DNA from: Streptomyces violaceusniger Tu 4113
Lineage (GTDB): Bacteria; Actinomycetota; Actinomycetes; Streptomycetales; Streptomycetaceae
Reading direction: 5' to 3'
Length of the DNA: 64,000 nucleotides
Assembly (NCBI RefSeq): GCF_000147815.2
Contig: NC_015957.1
Span: forward strand, 6,076,001-6,140,000
This document shows, piece by piece, positions 38,801 through 46,300 of this stretch. The notes beneath the pieces were generated by a model. It had not been told where the DNA came from, made no database searches, and saw only the letters and a program-made list of their open reading frames with translations. Made by a program: the position numbers and the translations under genes. Position 1 is the first letter of the stretch; every line of letters begins with the position of its first letter.

Positions 38801-38981
38801 CGCACGGGCACAGGCACTGCGTGACTTTCCCGCGGCGTCCCGGCGCGCCGTTCTGGCCAGCGTCCTTCACATGCACCACAACCGGCTGGCCGGTGTCCGG
38901 CGTGACGCGGAGCTGCGCTCGCTCGCGGTGGCCCGCGGCATGGCAGCCACCGAGCGGGACCGCAGGAGGAACCACCGATGA
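35859..38981 (+). CDS. lanB: LanB lanthipeptide dehydratase, full length (glutamylation + elimination domains)
   Basis: A 1,040-residue class I dehydratase. GTG 35859 is preferred: GAGGGAGAGA sits just upstream and the family motif FRAAEVGMLRMPLLP follows; an ATG at 35811 would add codons including the very rare AGA. Residues ~10-750 are the tRNA-Glu-dependent glutamylation domain (VLRAAGRPTPFGLMAGVA, then FSLVLSQTTGSATPGGMFGR). Residues ~775-1040 are the SpaB_C elimination domain (SWFYGKLYTATAQQEEVLV, WFFIRYADPHPHLRLRFHG, ASVLHMHHNRLAGV with the paired His/Arg). It converts Ser/Thr in the precursor to dehydroalanine/dehydrobutyrine. Being unsplit, it is a lanthipeptide rather than a thiopeptide enzyme. 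The stop overlaps the lanC start as ATGA. Confidence 0.93.
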   Translation: MAVSSSGDSVSFRAAEVGMLRMPLLPHTMVEKTVAADVGLDPRDRRQAERYLTALTADERIREALAISSPSLDHALHTLFSGAPMKPAALRKLVLGATRYVLRAAGRPTPFGLMAGVAPVAFADEARVRVGDAHRGAVRPDGGWLLGLIRPWESDPEVLCKLRVVTNGLAFRRGGRWVLPFAPAPDESDVPTSRTEEVSVRGTPAVELALECAQRPRTAGEIVERLTAAYPAVGRPVVEGLLVGLVQQGFLLTELRPPLTRTDPLSYLRDVLTSLGESEKADTIARVAKLTEGCEAEPLGAGVSRWQAAMGELRSLYRHDRPLQVDVRMDAEVVLPREVLREAERAATALWRAAAKNESVRHLTEYHQAFMERYGTGQAVPLMDVLDPHTGLGPPASYEYPASERQLTPEAADRNAARDEVLTEWALSAIAAGQREIVLDDAALERLSGTVRRIPPVAAELCAHLTAPSPEDLERGEFSLVLSQTTGSATPGGMFGRFAYLLDDPEPVARLAREAAASACRPQAEPVLLDFQPMSGGAANVARVPAFWDRRLSAGCFPDTPPGVTVQGVADVALAADEQRLYVVDTATGQEIVPQSATVLNFAMAPAAVRLLREIPAMGRPVWSVWSWGALENAPHLPRVRYGRTILAAARWRLSEPALTDSTATDEVWGRALDAWRGRWNVPRQVSVGFSDRRVVLDLSAPLHRALLRRDLARGGELVVHETPEACGHGENWLCDDRGNPHRSELLIPVLPGHTAGTTARTADEAVPRPGSGTTGTVTLRPVGKDDRRHRSWFYGKLYTATAQQEEVLVDHLPRLLAALPNDGGRWFFIRYADPHPHLRLRFHGDPDLVWSRIAPTVLDWADDLHGQRLAGRMVVDTYEPETVRYGGPEAIDAAERFFHHDSLSVIEQLTRLASGADTTATGVLVAAHYVDLVRQVHGEDWPDWFLAMPRDDEHHPFFRKHRSTALGLLVEGALDVSSRAARAQALRDFPAASRRAVLASVLHMHHNRLAGVRRDAELRSLAVARGMAATERDRRRNHR

Positions 38982-40261
38982 ACACGACCGGCAGCCCGTC
39001 CGGGGCACCGCACCCGGCCACCTCGATGACCGTCGGTATGAGCCGAGAGGCCGTGGTCGCGGAGATCGCGGGGCGGGCCGAAGCGTGGACTCCACCGGCC
39101 GACCTGCCGATCGGGCTGGCGGGCGGTTCGGCCGGTACCGCCCTGCTGTTCGTCGAGCTCAGCAGGGACGATCCCGCGCTCAGGCCGACCGCTCACGCCC
39201 GGCTGGCCGCCGCGGCGAAGACGATCGGCTCCGCCCCGGGATCCGGGGGTCACGGCCTCTACGACGGCCTGGCGGGGCTGGCGTTCGCCATCAAGGCGGC
39301 CGTGCGCGCCCCCGGCGACTACGCCACCGTGCTGACCCAGCTGAACGCCGTCGTGCGCGACCGGCTCCAGCACATCCTCGACCTGGAACACGCCCGGATG
39401 GCGGACGGCACGGAGCCGGCGCCACGGGAGCGGTTCGACGTGATCAACGGCGCGAGTGGACTGGCCCGCTACTTCCTTGCCGAGCCGGCGGATCCGGAAC
39501 CCGTCCGCGAGGTCCTGCGCTATCTCACCGCCCTGACCGAGCCGATCCGCCGCCACGGACACACGCTGCCCGGCTGGACCGCAACCCCCTGGCCGAGCCG
39601 GGAGACGGACGGCGACCAGATCGATCTGGGCCTGGGGCACGGCGCCGCGGGCCCGCTGGCCCTGCTGTCCCTGTGCTGGACCCGGGGCATCAGGGTGCCG
39701 GACCAGGACACCGCCATCCTGCGCATCGCCGAGTGGCTGATGAGTTGGCGGCAATCCGACGACAGCGGCCCCTACTGGCCCGCGCTGTTCCCGGCCCAGG
39801 AGGAACTCGCCGAACACCGTGCGCCGCGGCCCCCGCACCGCCCCAGCTGGTGCTACGGCACACCGGGCGTGGCACGGGCGATGCAGCTCGCCGGCGCCGC
39901 GCTGGGCGAGGAGGAGTGGGTGCGCTCGGCGACGGACGCCATGCACGCCGTCCACCGCCGCCCCGGCGGTCTCACCGACCTGACGGACCCGGGCCTGTGC
40001 CACGGCCTGGCCGGTCTTGCCTACATCACCCGCGTCATCGCCTCCGACCTCCAGGACCCGGCCCTGACCGGCCACGCGGACGCCCTCACCGAACGCCTGC
40101 GCGCGGGCTTCGCCCCGGACACGGCCTTCGGCTACCCCACTGTGACGCATCCGGCCCCCTATGACGCCCCCACGTTCCTGGAAGGCGCCGCGGGAGTGGC
40201 TCTCGCTCTCCACCGACCCGACACACCACCACACTGGGACGCGGCCCTCATGCTGTCCTGA
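38978..40261 (+). CDS. lanC: LanC lanthionine cyclase
   Basis: A 427-residue zinc cyclase that adds Cys thiols to dehydro-residues to form (methyl)lanthionine rings. The alpha/alpha barrel carries LGLGHGAAGPL (H221, active-site region), SWCYGTPGVA (C292) and LCHGLAGLAY (C341-H342); C292, C341 and H342 are the canonical zinc ligands. LYDGLAGLAFAIKAA and FLEGAAGVALAL are barrel glycine motifs. Translation is coupled to LanB by a 4-bp overlap. The C-terminus at 40261 has no further biosynthetic genes downstream on the same strand. Confidence 0.93.
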   Translation: MNTTGSPSGAPHPATSMTVGMSREAVVAEIAGRAEAWTPPADLPIGLAGGSAGTALLFVELSRDDPALRPTAHARLAAAAKTIGSAPGSGGHGLYDGLAGLAFAIKAAVRAPGDYATVLTQLNAVVRDRLQHILDLEHARMADGTEPAPRERFDVINGASGLARYFLAEPADPEPVREVLRYLTALTEPIRRHGHTLPGWTATPWPSRETDGDQIDLGLGHGAAGPLALLSLCWTRGIRVPDQDTAILRIAEWLMSWRQSDDSGPYWPALFPAQEELAEHRAPRPPHRPSWCYGTPGVARAMQLAGAALGEEEWVRSATDAMHAVHRRPGGLTDLTDPGLCHGLAGLAYITRVIASDLQDPALTGHADALTERLRAGFAPDTAFGYPTVTHPAPYDAPTFLEGAAGVALALHRPDTPPHWDAALMLS

Positions 40262-40388
40262 CCCCTCGGCCCTGACCCCTCGATCCGCCTTTCGTGGACC
40301 ATGAAGCGATCCACGAAGACGCCGGAACTCCTCCCTCCCCGGTCCGAATACTGAACGGGTACGACCGCGAGTGACAGGAGGCACTCCG

Positions 40389-40682
40389 ATGGGACGCGGA
40401 CGCTTTCTCAGCCGGACGACAGCGGCGGGCGGGGCGGCCATCGCCGCCGGGCCACTCACGGCCACCGCCGTGAACACCAGAACGGCGACGGCCGCGCCAC
40501 GGCGGAGCGGACCGCTGCGCGTGCACATCGCGTTGTTCGACGCGCGGGACGGTCTGGACCGCCTCCTCCTCGTAGCCCGCCACCCGCGCATGGCGTGGTC
40601 CTCCCTGCCCGGGCACGGTGAACATCACGCCCGGGCCGTACGTACCGCCACGTGTGACACACCTGGTGAACAAACCTGGTGA
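40389..40682 (+). CDS. Short Tat-signal ORF, possibly a truncated exported protein
   Basis: A 97-residue ORF with a strong AGGAGG ribosome site seven bases before ATG 40389. The N-terminus RGRFLSRTTAAGGAAIAAGP resembles a Tat signal with only one central Arg pair context (R-x-R-F-L). Residues ~43-57 (LRVHIALFDARDGLDRLLLV) resemble the first strand and turn of DJ-1/PfpI proteins. The remainder has no recognisable fold and ends early, so the gene may be a deletion remnant. It is on the lanthipeptide strand, but a link is not shown. Confidence 0.4.
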   Translation: MGRGRFLSRTTAAGGAAIAAGPLTATAVNTRTATAAPRRSGPLRVHIALFDARDGLDRLLLVARHPRMAWSSLPGHGEHHARAVRTATCDTPGEQTW

Positions 40683-40730
40683 CCGGTGAGGAGGGCTCGG
40701 GTGTCCGCCCCTTTGACGAGGAGAGATACC

Positions 40731-41444
40731 GTGAACGCACATCATCTGCCGTCCCGCCCGCGACCACGGCGGATCGGCGCCCTGGCCTTCGCCACGTCGG
40801 CACTCGTCCTCACCACGGCCGCCCCCGCCCTGGCCCACACCGAAGTGAGCACCTCCGACTCCCGCGCCCTGGCGAAGAACGTCACGCTGACGTTCGAGTC
40901 GGAGGCGGAGGCCGAGAAGGCCGGCTTCACCGAGATCCGGACCGTCCTGCCCAAGGGCATCGGCCCCGGCGACGTGGAACTGAAACAGGCCCCGAAGGGC
41001 TGGAAGTTGAAGCGCACCGATGACGGCCACACCGTCGGCGGCCCGGCGCTCGCGCTCGGCGAGAACGCCGAACACAGCGTCGTGGTGAGGCAGTTGCCCG
41101 ATGCCACGTCGCTGGCCTTCAAGACCGTCGACACCTACGAAGGCGGCAAGGTGTCCCGCTGGATCAAGGTGGCCCCAGAGGGCGAGCCGAAGCCGGAGAA
41201 TCCCGCCCCGCTGCTGAGGGTCGAGTCCGCGGCCGCCGGCGGCGCCCCGACCGCCTCGCCCTCGGCCTCCCCGCGGCCGGAGAGCGAGGCGCCGGACTCG
41301 GACGGCAAGTCGCCCTCGAAGGCAGCGACCTCGGACGACGGGTCCCCGTGGCCCGCCGTGGGAGTCATCATCGGCGTCTGTCTGGTCGCCCTGGCCGGAG
41401 GTTTCGTGCTGTTCCAGCAGCGGCGCGGCTCGGGCACCGAATGA
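40731..41444 (+). CDS. YcnI-like (DUF1775) membrane-anchored extracytoplasmic protein
   Basis: A 237-residue protein from GTG 40731, seven bases after GAGGAG. The Sec signal ends at PALAHTEV; the first mature residue His is the copper-ligand position of YcnI proteins. The single beta-sandwich domain (residues ~37-150) contains FTEIRTVLPKGIGPGDVELK and the diagnostic FKTVDTYEGGKVSRWIKVAP. A Ser/Pro/Ala-rich linker follows, then a C-terminal anchor PAVGVIIGVCLVALAGGFVL and the basic stop-transfer QQRR. The family is associated with copper handling; the usual copC/pcuAC neighbours are not seen here. Confidence 0.78.
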   Translation: MNAHHLPSRPRPRRIGALAFATSALVLTTAAPALAHTEVSTSDSRALAKNVTLTFESEAEAEKAGFTEIRTVLPKGIGPGDVELKQAPKGWKLKRTDDGHTVGGPALALGENAEHSVVVRQLPDATSLAFKTVDTYEGGKVSRWIKVAPEGEPKPENPAPLLRVESAAAGGAPTASPSASPRPESEAPDSDGKSPSKAATSDDGSPWPAVGVIIGVCLVALAGGFVLFQQRRGSGTE

Positions 41445-41520
41445 GCCAAGGCGGCGTCCCGCCGCGCCGACGGCCCCGCGCCCCGGGTTTGCTGTCCGGC
41501 CGAGTGGTAACGCGGTGGAC

Positions 41521-41952
41521 ATGACCGAGAAGAAGAACGCACACACAAGTGTCAGGAGCGCCAACGCGCACGCGAAGGCGACCACCACCAAGGCCAAGGA
41601 GACGACAGCAAAGGCCAAGGACACCGCGGGCGAGGCGGAGACCACGGCGAAGACCGCCGTCGCGAGCGCCGCGACGACGGCCGCGCACACCGCTCATATC
41701 GCCGCCGACAAGGCCTATGTGGCTGCCGAGAAGGCCGTGGCCACGGGTCGTACCGTGGCGGCCGAGGCCCCCAAGAAGGCGGCCGCGGCGGCCGGTTCGG
41801 CCTGGATGGCGCTCAAGGCGCGGAAGGTCCAGGCAGCCGTCGCCGGTGCGGGGGCCGCCGCGGCGGGCGCCACCGCGGTGGTCCTGCGCAGGCGCGCCGC
41901 ACGTCGCCGCCGCCCGCTCGCACGGCTGACCGGTGGCCGGCTCGGCGTCTGA
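41521..41952 (+). CDS. Lys/Ala/Thr-rich repetitive protein of unknown function
   Basis: A 143-residue protein whose first ~100 residues are 11-mer-like repeats rich in Lys, Ala and Thr (TTTKAKETTAKAKDTAGEAE, TTAHTAHIAADKAYVAAEKA), predicting a long amphipathic helix similar to LEA or apolipoprotein-like proteins. It ends with an Ala/Gly hydrophobic stretch AAVAGAGAAAAGATAVV and a run of Arg (RRRAARRRRP), so it may be a membrane- or nucleoid-associated protein. ATG 41521 lacks a good ribosome site. Confidence 0.55.
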   Translation: MTEKKNAHTSVRSANAHAKATTTKAKETTAKAKDTAGEAETTAKTAVASAATTAAHTAHIAADKAYVAAEKAVATGRTVAAEAPKKAAAAAGSAWMALKARKVQAAVAGAGAAAAGATAVVLRRRAARRRRPLARLTGGRLGV

Positions 41953-42035
41953 GGACCGCCGTCGGCGTACGCGGCCTCTTTCCCACCGCGCCGGCCACCG
42001 CCGCCGGCCCCTGACCTTCCGGCCACCGGCTGGGG

Positions 42036-43229
42036 CTACTCGGCCGCCCAGGTCGCCGGCAGCTCGTGGACACCGTAGAACGAGGTGTTCTCCCGGTACC
42101 GGATCTCCTCCGGGGCCACCGCCAGACGCAGGCTGGGGAACCTGGCGAGCAACCGTTGCAGGAGCACCTTCAGTTCAACCCTCGCCAACTGCTGGCCCAG
42201 ACACTGATGCACACCGTGTCCGAACGCGAGATGGGAGGCGTGCGGCCGGTCGAGGGCGAGGCGGTCGGGGTCGGCGAAGCGCTCGGGGTCCCGATTGGCG
42301 GTGGACACCAGACCGGCCACCATCTCGCCCTTCGCGATGGGATGACCGTTGATCACGGCGTCCTCGGTGGCGGTGCGCACGGTGCCGAAGTTGTTGACCG
42401 GGAAGTAGCGGAGAAACTCCTCTACGGCGTCGTCGAGCAGGTCGGGATTCTCACGCAGCCGGGTCAATTGCTCAGGGTCCTCGAACAGCGCCAGCATGCC
42501 GAGGCCGATCAGGTTCTCCACGGGTTCATGACCGGCGAAAATGATGGTCATGGCGATGCCGACCACCTCCTCGTCGGTCAGCGCCCCGCCCTCGACCTCG
42601 CCATGCAGCATCCTGCTGATCATGTCGTCCGCGGGCTCGGCCCGCTTGGCGCGTACGAATCCGCGCATCTCGTCCCACCACGCGGTCGCCATCGCGCCGA
42701 CGGCCTGGTCGTCGCCGCCGGTCTCCCTGAGCGTGCGTACCTCGTGGTCGAACTTCTGGTGGTAGGTGTACGGCACTCCGAGAATTTCGGAGATCACCAT
42801 CGCGGGCACCGGGTTGGCATAGGCCGCCACGAGATCGGCGCTCGTGCCCATCGCCTCCATGGCGTCGAGGTGCTGGTCGGCCAGCCGCTCGATCCGGCCG
42901 GTCAGTTCGCGCGCACCGCGTACCGAGAACTCGGCGGTGAGCGTGCGGCGGTAGCGGGTGTGGTCCGGCGGATCCATGGAGAAGAAGAAGCCCGCCGGTA
43001 TCTCCGGGCTCATCGCCGGGAACGGCACCCTGGAGCCGCTGAACCGGGAGTCCGCCAGCATGGCCCTGATGTCGTCGTGCTTGGTCAGAAACCACATCAC
43101 CAGGCCGCCGGGCAGCTCCAGTTTGCCCAGTTCACCCGCGTCCCGCAGTCGGCGGTGGTTCTCCGGAGGGTCGTACGGACAACGCCGTTCGGCCTTCACG
43201 GTCCCGGGAAGGGGCAAGGTCTCGCTCAC
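42036..43229 (-). CDS. Cytochrome P450, probable polyketide tailoring enzyme
   Basis: A 397-residue class I bacterial P450 starting at GTG 43229, eight bases after GAGGGA; the frame is open further upstream but through a tandem repeat. The heme site is FGHGVHQCLGQQLARVELK (C343). The ExxR motif is EEFLRYFP (E-x-x-R). The I-helix reads FAGHEPVENLIG, with Pro where the O2-activating Thr of AG-x-E-T normally stands. Length and HTRYRRTLTAEFS fit CYP105/107-like macrolide hydroxylases. It follows the PKS gene on the same strand, so oxidation of that polyketide is the natural hypothesis; it needs external ferredoxin. Confidence 0.9.
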   Translation of the reverse strand: MSETLPLPGTVKAERRCPYDPPENHRRLRDAGELGKLELPGGLVMWFLTKHDDIRAMLADSRFSGSRVPFPAMSPEIPAGFFFSMDPPDHTRYRRTLTAEFSVRGARELTGRIERLADQHLDAMEAMGTSADLVAAYANPVPAMVISEILGVPYTYHQKFDHEVRTLRETGGDDQAVGAMATAWWDEMRGFVRAKRAEPADDMISRMLHGEVEGGALTDEEVVGIAMTIIFAGHEPVENLIGLGMLALFEDPEQLTRLRENPDLLDDAVEEFLRYFPVNNFGTVRTATEDAVINGHPIAKGEMVAGLVSTANRDPERFADPDRLALDRPHASHLAFGHGVHQCLGQQLARVELKVLLQRLLARFPSLRLAVAPEEIRYRENTSFYGVHELPATWAAE

Positions 43230-43298
43230 TGTTGACTCCCTCGTATGTGCCTCAGGGGCGGATGGTGCGTCAGGGACGATGCGGTGTGTCCGCTCGTA

Positions 43299-43354
43299 TG
43301 TGGTCATGGATGTGTGGTCATGGATGTGTGGTCATGGATGTGTGGTCATGGATG
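43299..43354. repeat. Four perfect 14-bp tandem repeats at the PKS 3' end
   Basis: TGTGGTCATGGATG is repeated four times without a mismatch (43299-43354). The last copy contains the PKS stop (TGA, 43348-43346) and its final residues; the other three fill the PKS/P450 intergenic region. Each unit reads CATCCATGACCACA on the gene strand, so every copy carries an ATG, but without ribosome sites. Confidence 0.9.
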
Positions 43355-46300
43355 ATCCGTCCGCTCGATCCATTTCGCGGACAGATCCTGGAGCAGGGTC
43401 GAGATCCGCACCCGTGCCGCGCTTGCCGGGTCGAGGTCGAGGATCGACTCGTCGAGTTTGTTGAGCTCTTCGAGCACGAGAATGGCGGCCGCCGCGTCGT
43501 CCGGCAGCATTTCGGTACGCAGATGGCGGGCGAGTTCGACGGCCGTGGGGTGGTCGAAGGTGAGGCTGGCGGGCAGTTCGAGCCGGGTGGCCCGGGTCAG
43601 TTGGTTTCGCAGCTTCACGGCCGCCACCGAGTCGAAGCCCATATCGACGAAACCCCGGTCCGGGTCGACCATGGCGGCATCCGGATGGCCGAGGACCGTC
43701 GCGACCTGGTCGCGGACCAGCTCCAGCAGGATCTCCTCCTGCTCGTCCTCCGACCGCCCGGCCAGCCGCTCCAGCAGTGTGGTCGCGGACACCTCGGCCG
43801 CCACGGGTTGATCCACCGGCCGCTGGGCCGGTTCGGTGCGGGCCGGGACCGCTGCCGCGGTGGTGACCCGGACCGCCTCCCCGGGCCCGGCGCATGCCGC
43901 GTCGAACAGGGCGAGGCCCAGGTCGGTGGAGACGGAGACCGCGGGCAGTCCCAGGGCCCGCCGGTATGCGGCCAGCGCGTCGGCGTACGCGGGGGTCAGT
44001 GTCCCGTCGGCGGAGGTGAGCAGCACAAAGCGGTCCAGCTCCAGGTCCCGCGTGGCAAGGTGCAGATTCCACGCCGCCTCAAGCCCCGACCGCAGCCGTG
44101 CCCGCAGGATTTCCGGGGTGAGTGCGTGGGCCGGTGTCCGCTCCGGGTCCGCGGCCGCGGTGTGCACCACGCTCCGCAGCCGCGGAATCGTCTCCAGCAG
44201 CCCTGCCAGCGCCTGACGGTCCGCCGGATCGCATGGGGCGAGCCGGACCGTCGCGCCGAGGGCTTCCAGCCCGGCCGTGTCGCCGTTCCGGGCCGTGTCG
44301 CCCTCCCCGGCCACGACCAGGTCGTTCACGCCTCGCTCGACGATCAGGTGCCGGGCCACGTCCATGGCCGACCCGCCGGTCACCAGCACCGTGCCCGGCC
44401 CCCAGACGGGCGGGTTCTGCTCGGTGACCGCCGCCGCGGCCAGCTCGGGTACCAGCACCGCCGACGCCCGGACCGCGATCCGGCCCTTCCCCACGGCCAC
44501 CGCGGCGGGCAGCAGACGCAGATCGCACGCATCGGTGTCGACAAGTGTGATCCGTCCCGCGTGGGCCGCCTGGACGCCCTCGACCAGCGACCACACCGCG
44601 GCCGCGGCCAGGTCCTCGACCTCCTCACCGGACGCCACGGCGAGCGCGCGCCCGGTCACCAGCACCAGACGTGCGGGGGTGAAGCGTTCCTCGTCCAGCC
44701 ACGTCCGTACGGCAGCGGCGGTCCGGAGGGCCACCTCGGACGCCGTCGCGCCCTCGGACACGCACGGGAGGAGCACGACGTCCGGCACATCCTCGATGGC
44801 CGCCAGGTCCGGATACACCGCGACCGGCGCGCCGAGCGTGTCCGGCTTCCAGGCGTCCGGGTCGCCGACGAGCCCCCACCGGACAAGGCCGAGGTCCGGT
44901 TCGGACGGCGCAGCACACACCGTCCACGCCGTCCTGAACAGTGATGCGTTGGCCTGCCGCAGCCGCTGCCCGGATACCGGGCGCAGCACCAGCGAGTCCA
45001 CCGACAACACGGGAGTACCGGCGGTGTCGGCCGCCTGGAGCGAGACCGTGTCCGGGCCGGTGGGCGCGAGGGTGACCCGCAGTCTCGTGGCACCCTCCGT
45101 GTGCAGGGTGATCCCCGTCCAGGAGAACGGCAGATGGGTCCGCTCGGGCTCGGTGACCAGCCCGGCCAGCGCCTCCGCGCACAGGGCCCGGTCGAGCAGG
45201 GCGGGATGCAGGGTCCATCGCCCGGCCTTGGCCCCGGAGGTCTCCGGCAGCTCGATGTCGAGGAAGACCTCGTCGCCGCGGCGCCACGCCGGTGTCCCGG
45301 TGGACTCCAGCGGGCGGGCGCCGGTGGGCGGCCAGCTCTCGGTGTGCGACGCCGGCGCGGGCGGCTGATCCGCGCCGAGGACGGCGGTGGCGTGGCGGAC
45401 CCACCGCCGGTCCCGGCGGCAGTAGACGGTGACCGGGCGGCGGCCGGACTCGTCCGCGTCACGGACGGACACCTGCACCTCGGCCCCGCCCCGTTCGGGG
45501 AGGACAAGGGGTTCATGGAGGGTGAGTTCGTCCACCGTCCGGCAGTCGAACTGAAGCCCCGCCTGGAGCACCAGCTCCAGGAAGCCGGCCGCCGGGAACA
45601 GGGGCACGCCCAGGGCCCGCCGACCGGTCGGCCAGGAGTGCGCGTCGGCGGAGATACGGCCGGTGAGGAGGACACCGTCCGCGTCCGGCAGCGGCACCGT
45701 CGCACCGACCAGCGGATGGTCCAGCGCGCCGAGCCCGAGACCGGCCGCGTCGCCGGGGGTACGGGAGGGCTCCAGCCAGAACCGGGAGCGCTGGAAGGCG
45801 TAGGTCGGCAGCTCGACCCGCCGGGTGCCGGGGAAGACGGCGGCCCAGTCCAGCTCCACCCCGCGGGTGTGCAGTTGGCCGAGGGCGGTGGTGACCGTGA
45901 CCGGCTCGGGCCGGTCGGCGCGCAGGGTGGGGATGAACTCGGCGTCGGCCCCGGTGACCTGGGCCTGCGCCAGGGCGGTGAGGGTGCCGTCCGGTCCGAG
46001 TTCGAGGAAGGTGCCGGTGCCGAGCTCCCGCAGCCGGTCCAGCCCGTCGGAGAACCGCACCGTCTCACGCACCTGCCGCACCCAGTACGCGGGAGAGCAC
46101 AGCTCCTCCCCCGCCACCGAGCCCGTGAGGTCCGAGACCACCGGTATCCGCGGGGTGCGGAAGTCCACGGTGCCGAGCACCTCGGCGAACGCGGTGAGCA
46201 TCTCGTCCATCAGCGGTGAGTGGAAGGCGTGGCTGACCCGCAGCCATCGCGTCTTCACCCCACGGGCGGCCATTGCCTCGGCCACGCCGTTCACCGCGTC

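Noticed and set aside
35532..40261. Thiopeptide gene cluster
   Set aside because: LanB is a single full-length protein with LanC beside it; there is no split dehydratase, YcaO or pyridine synthase in the neighbourhood.
43299..43354. CRISPR array
   Set aside because: The 14-bp units are directly tandem with no spacers and no cas genes are present.
43960..44990. Active ketoreductase in module D
   Set aside because: The NADPH glycine motif and the catalytic Tyr-Asn region are missing.
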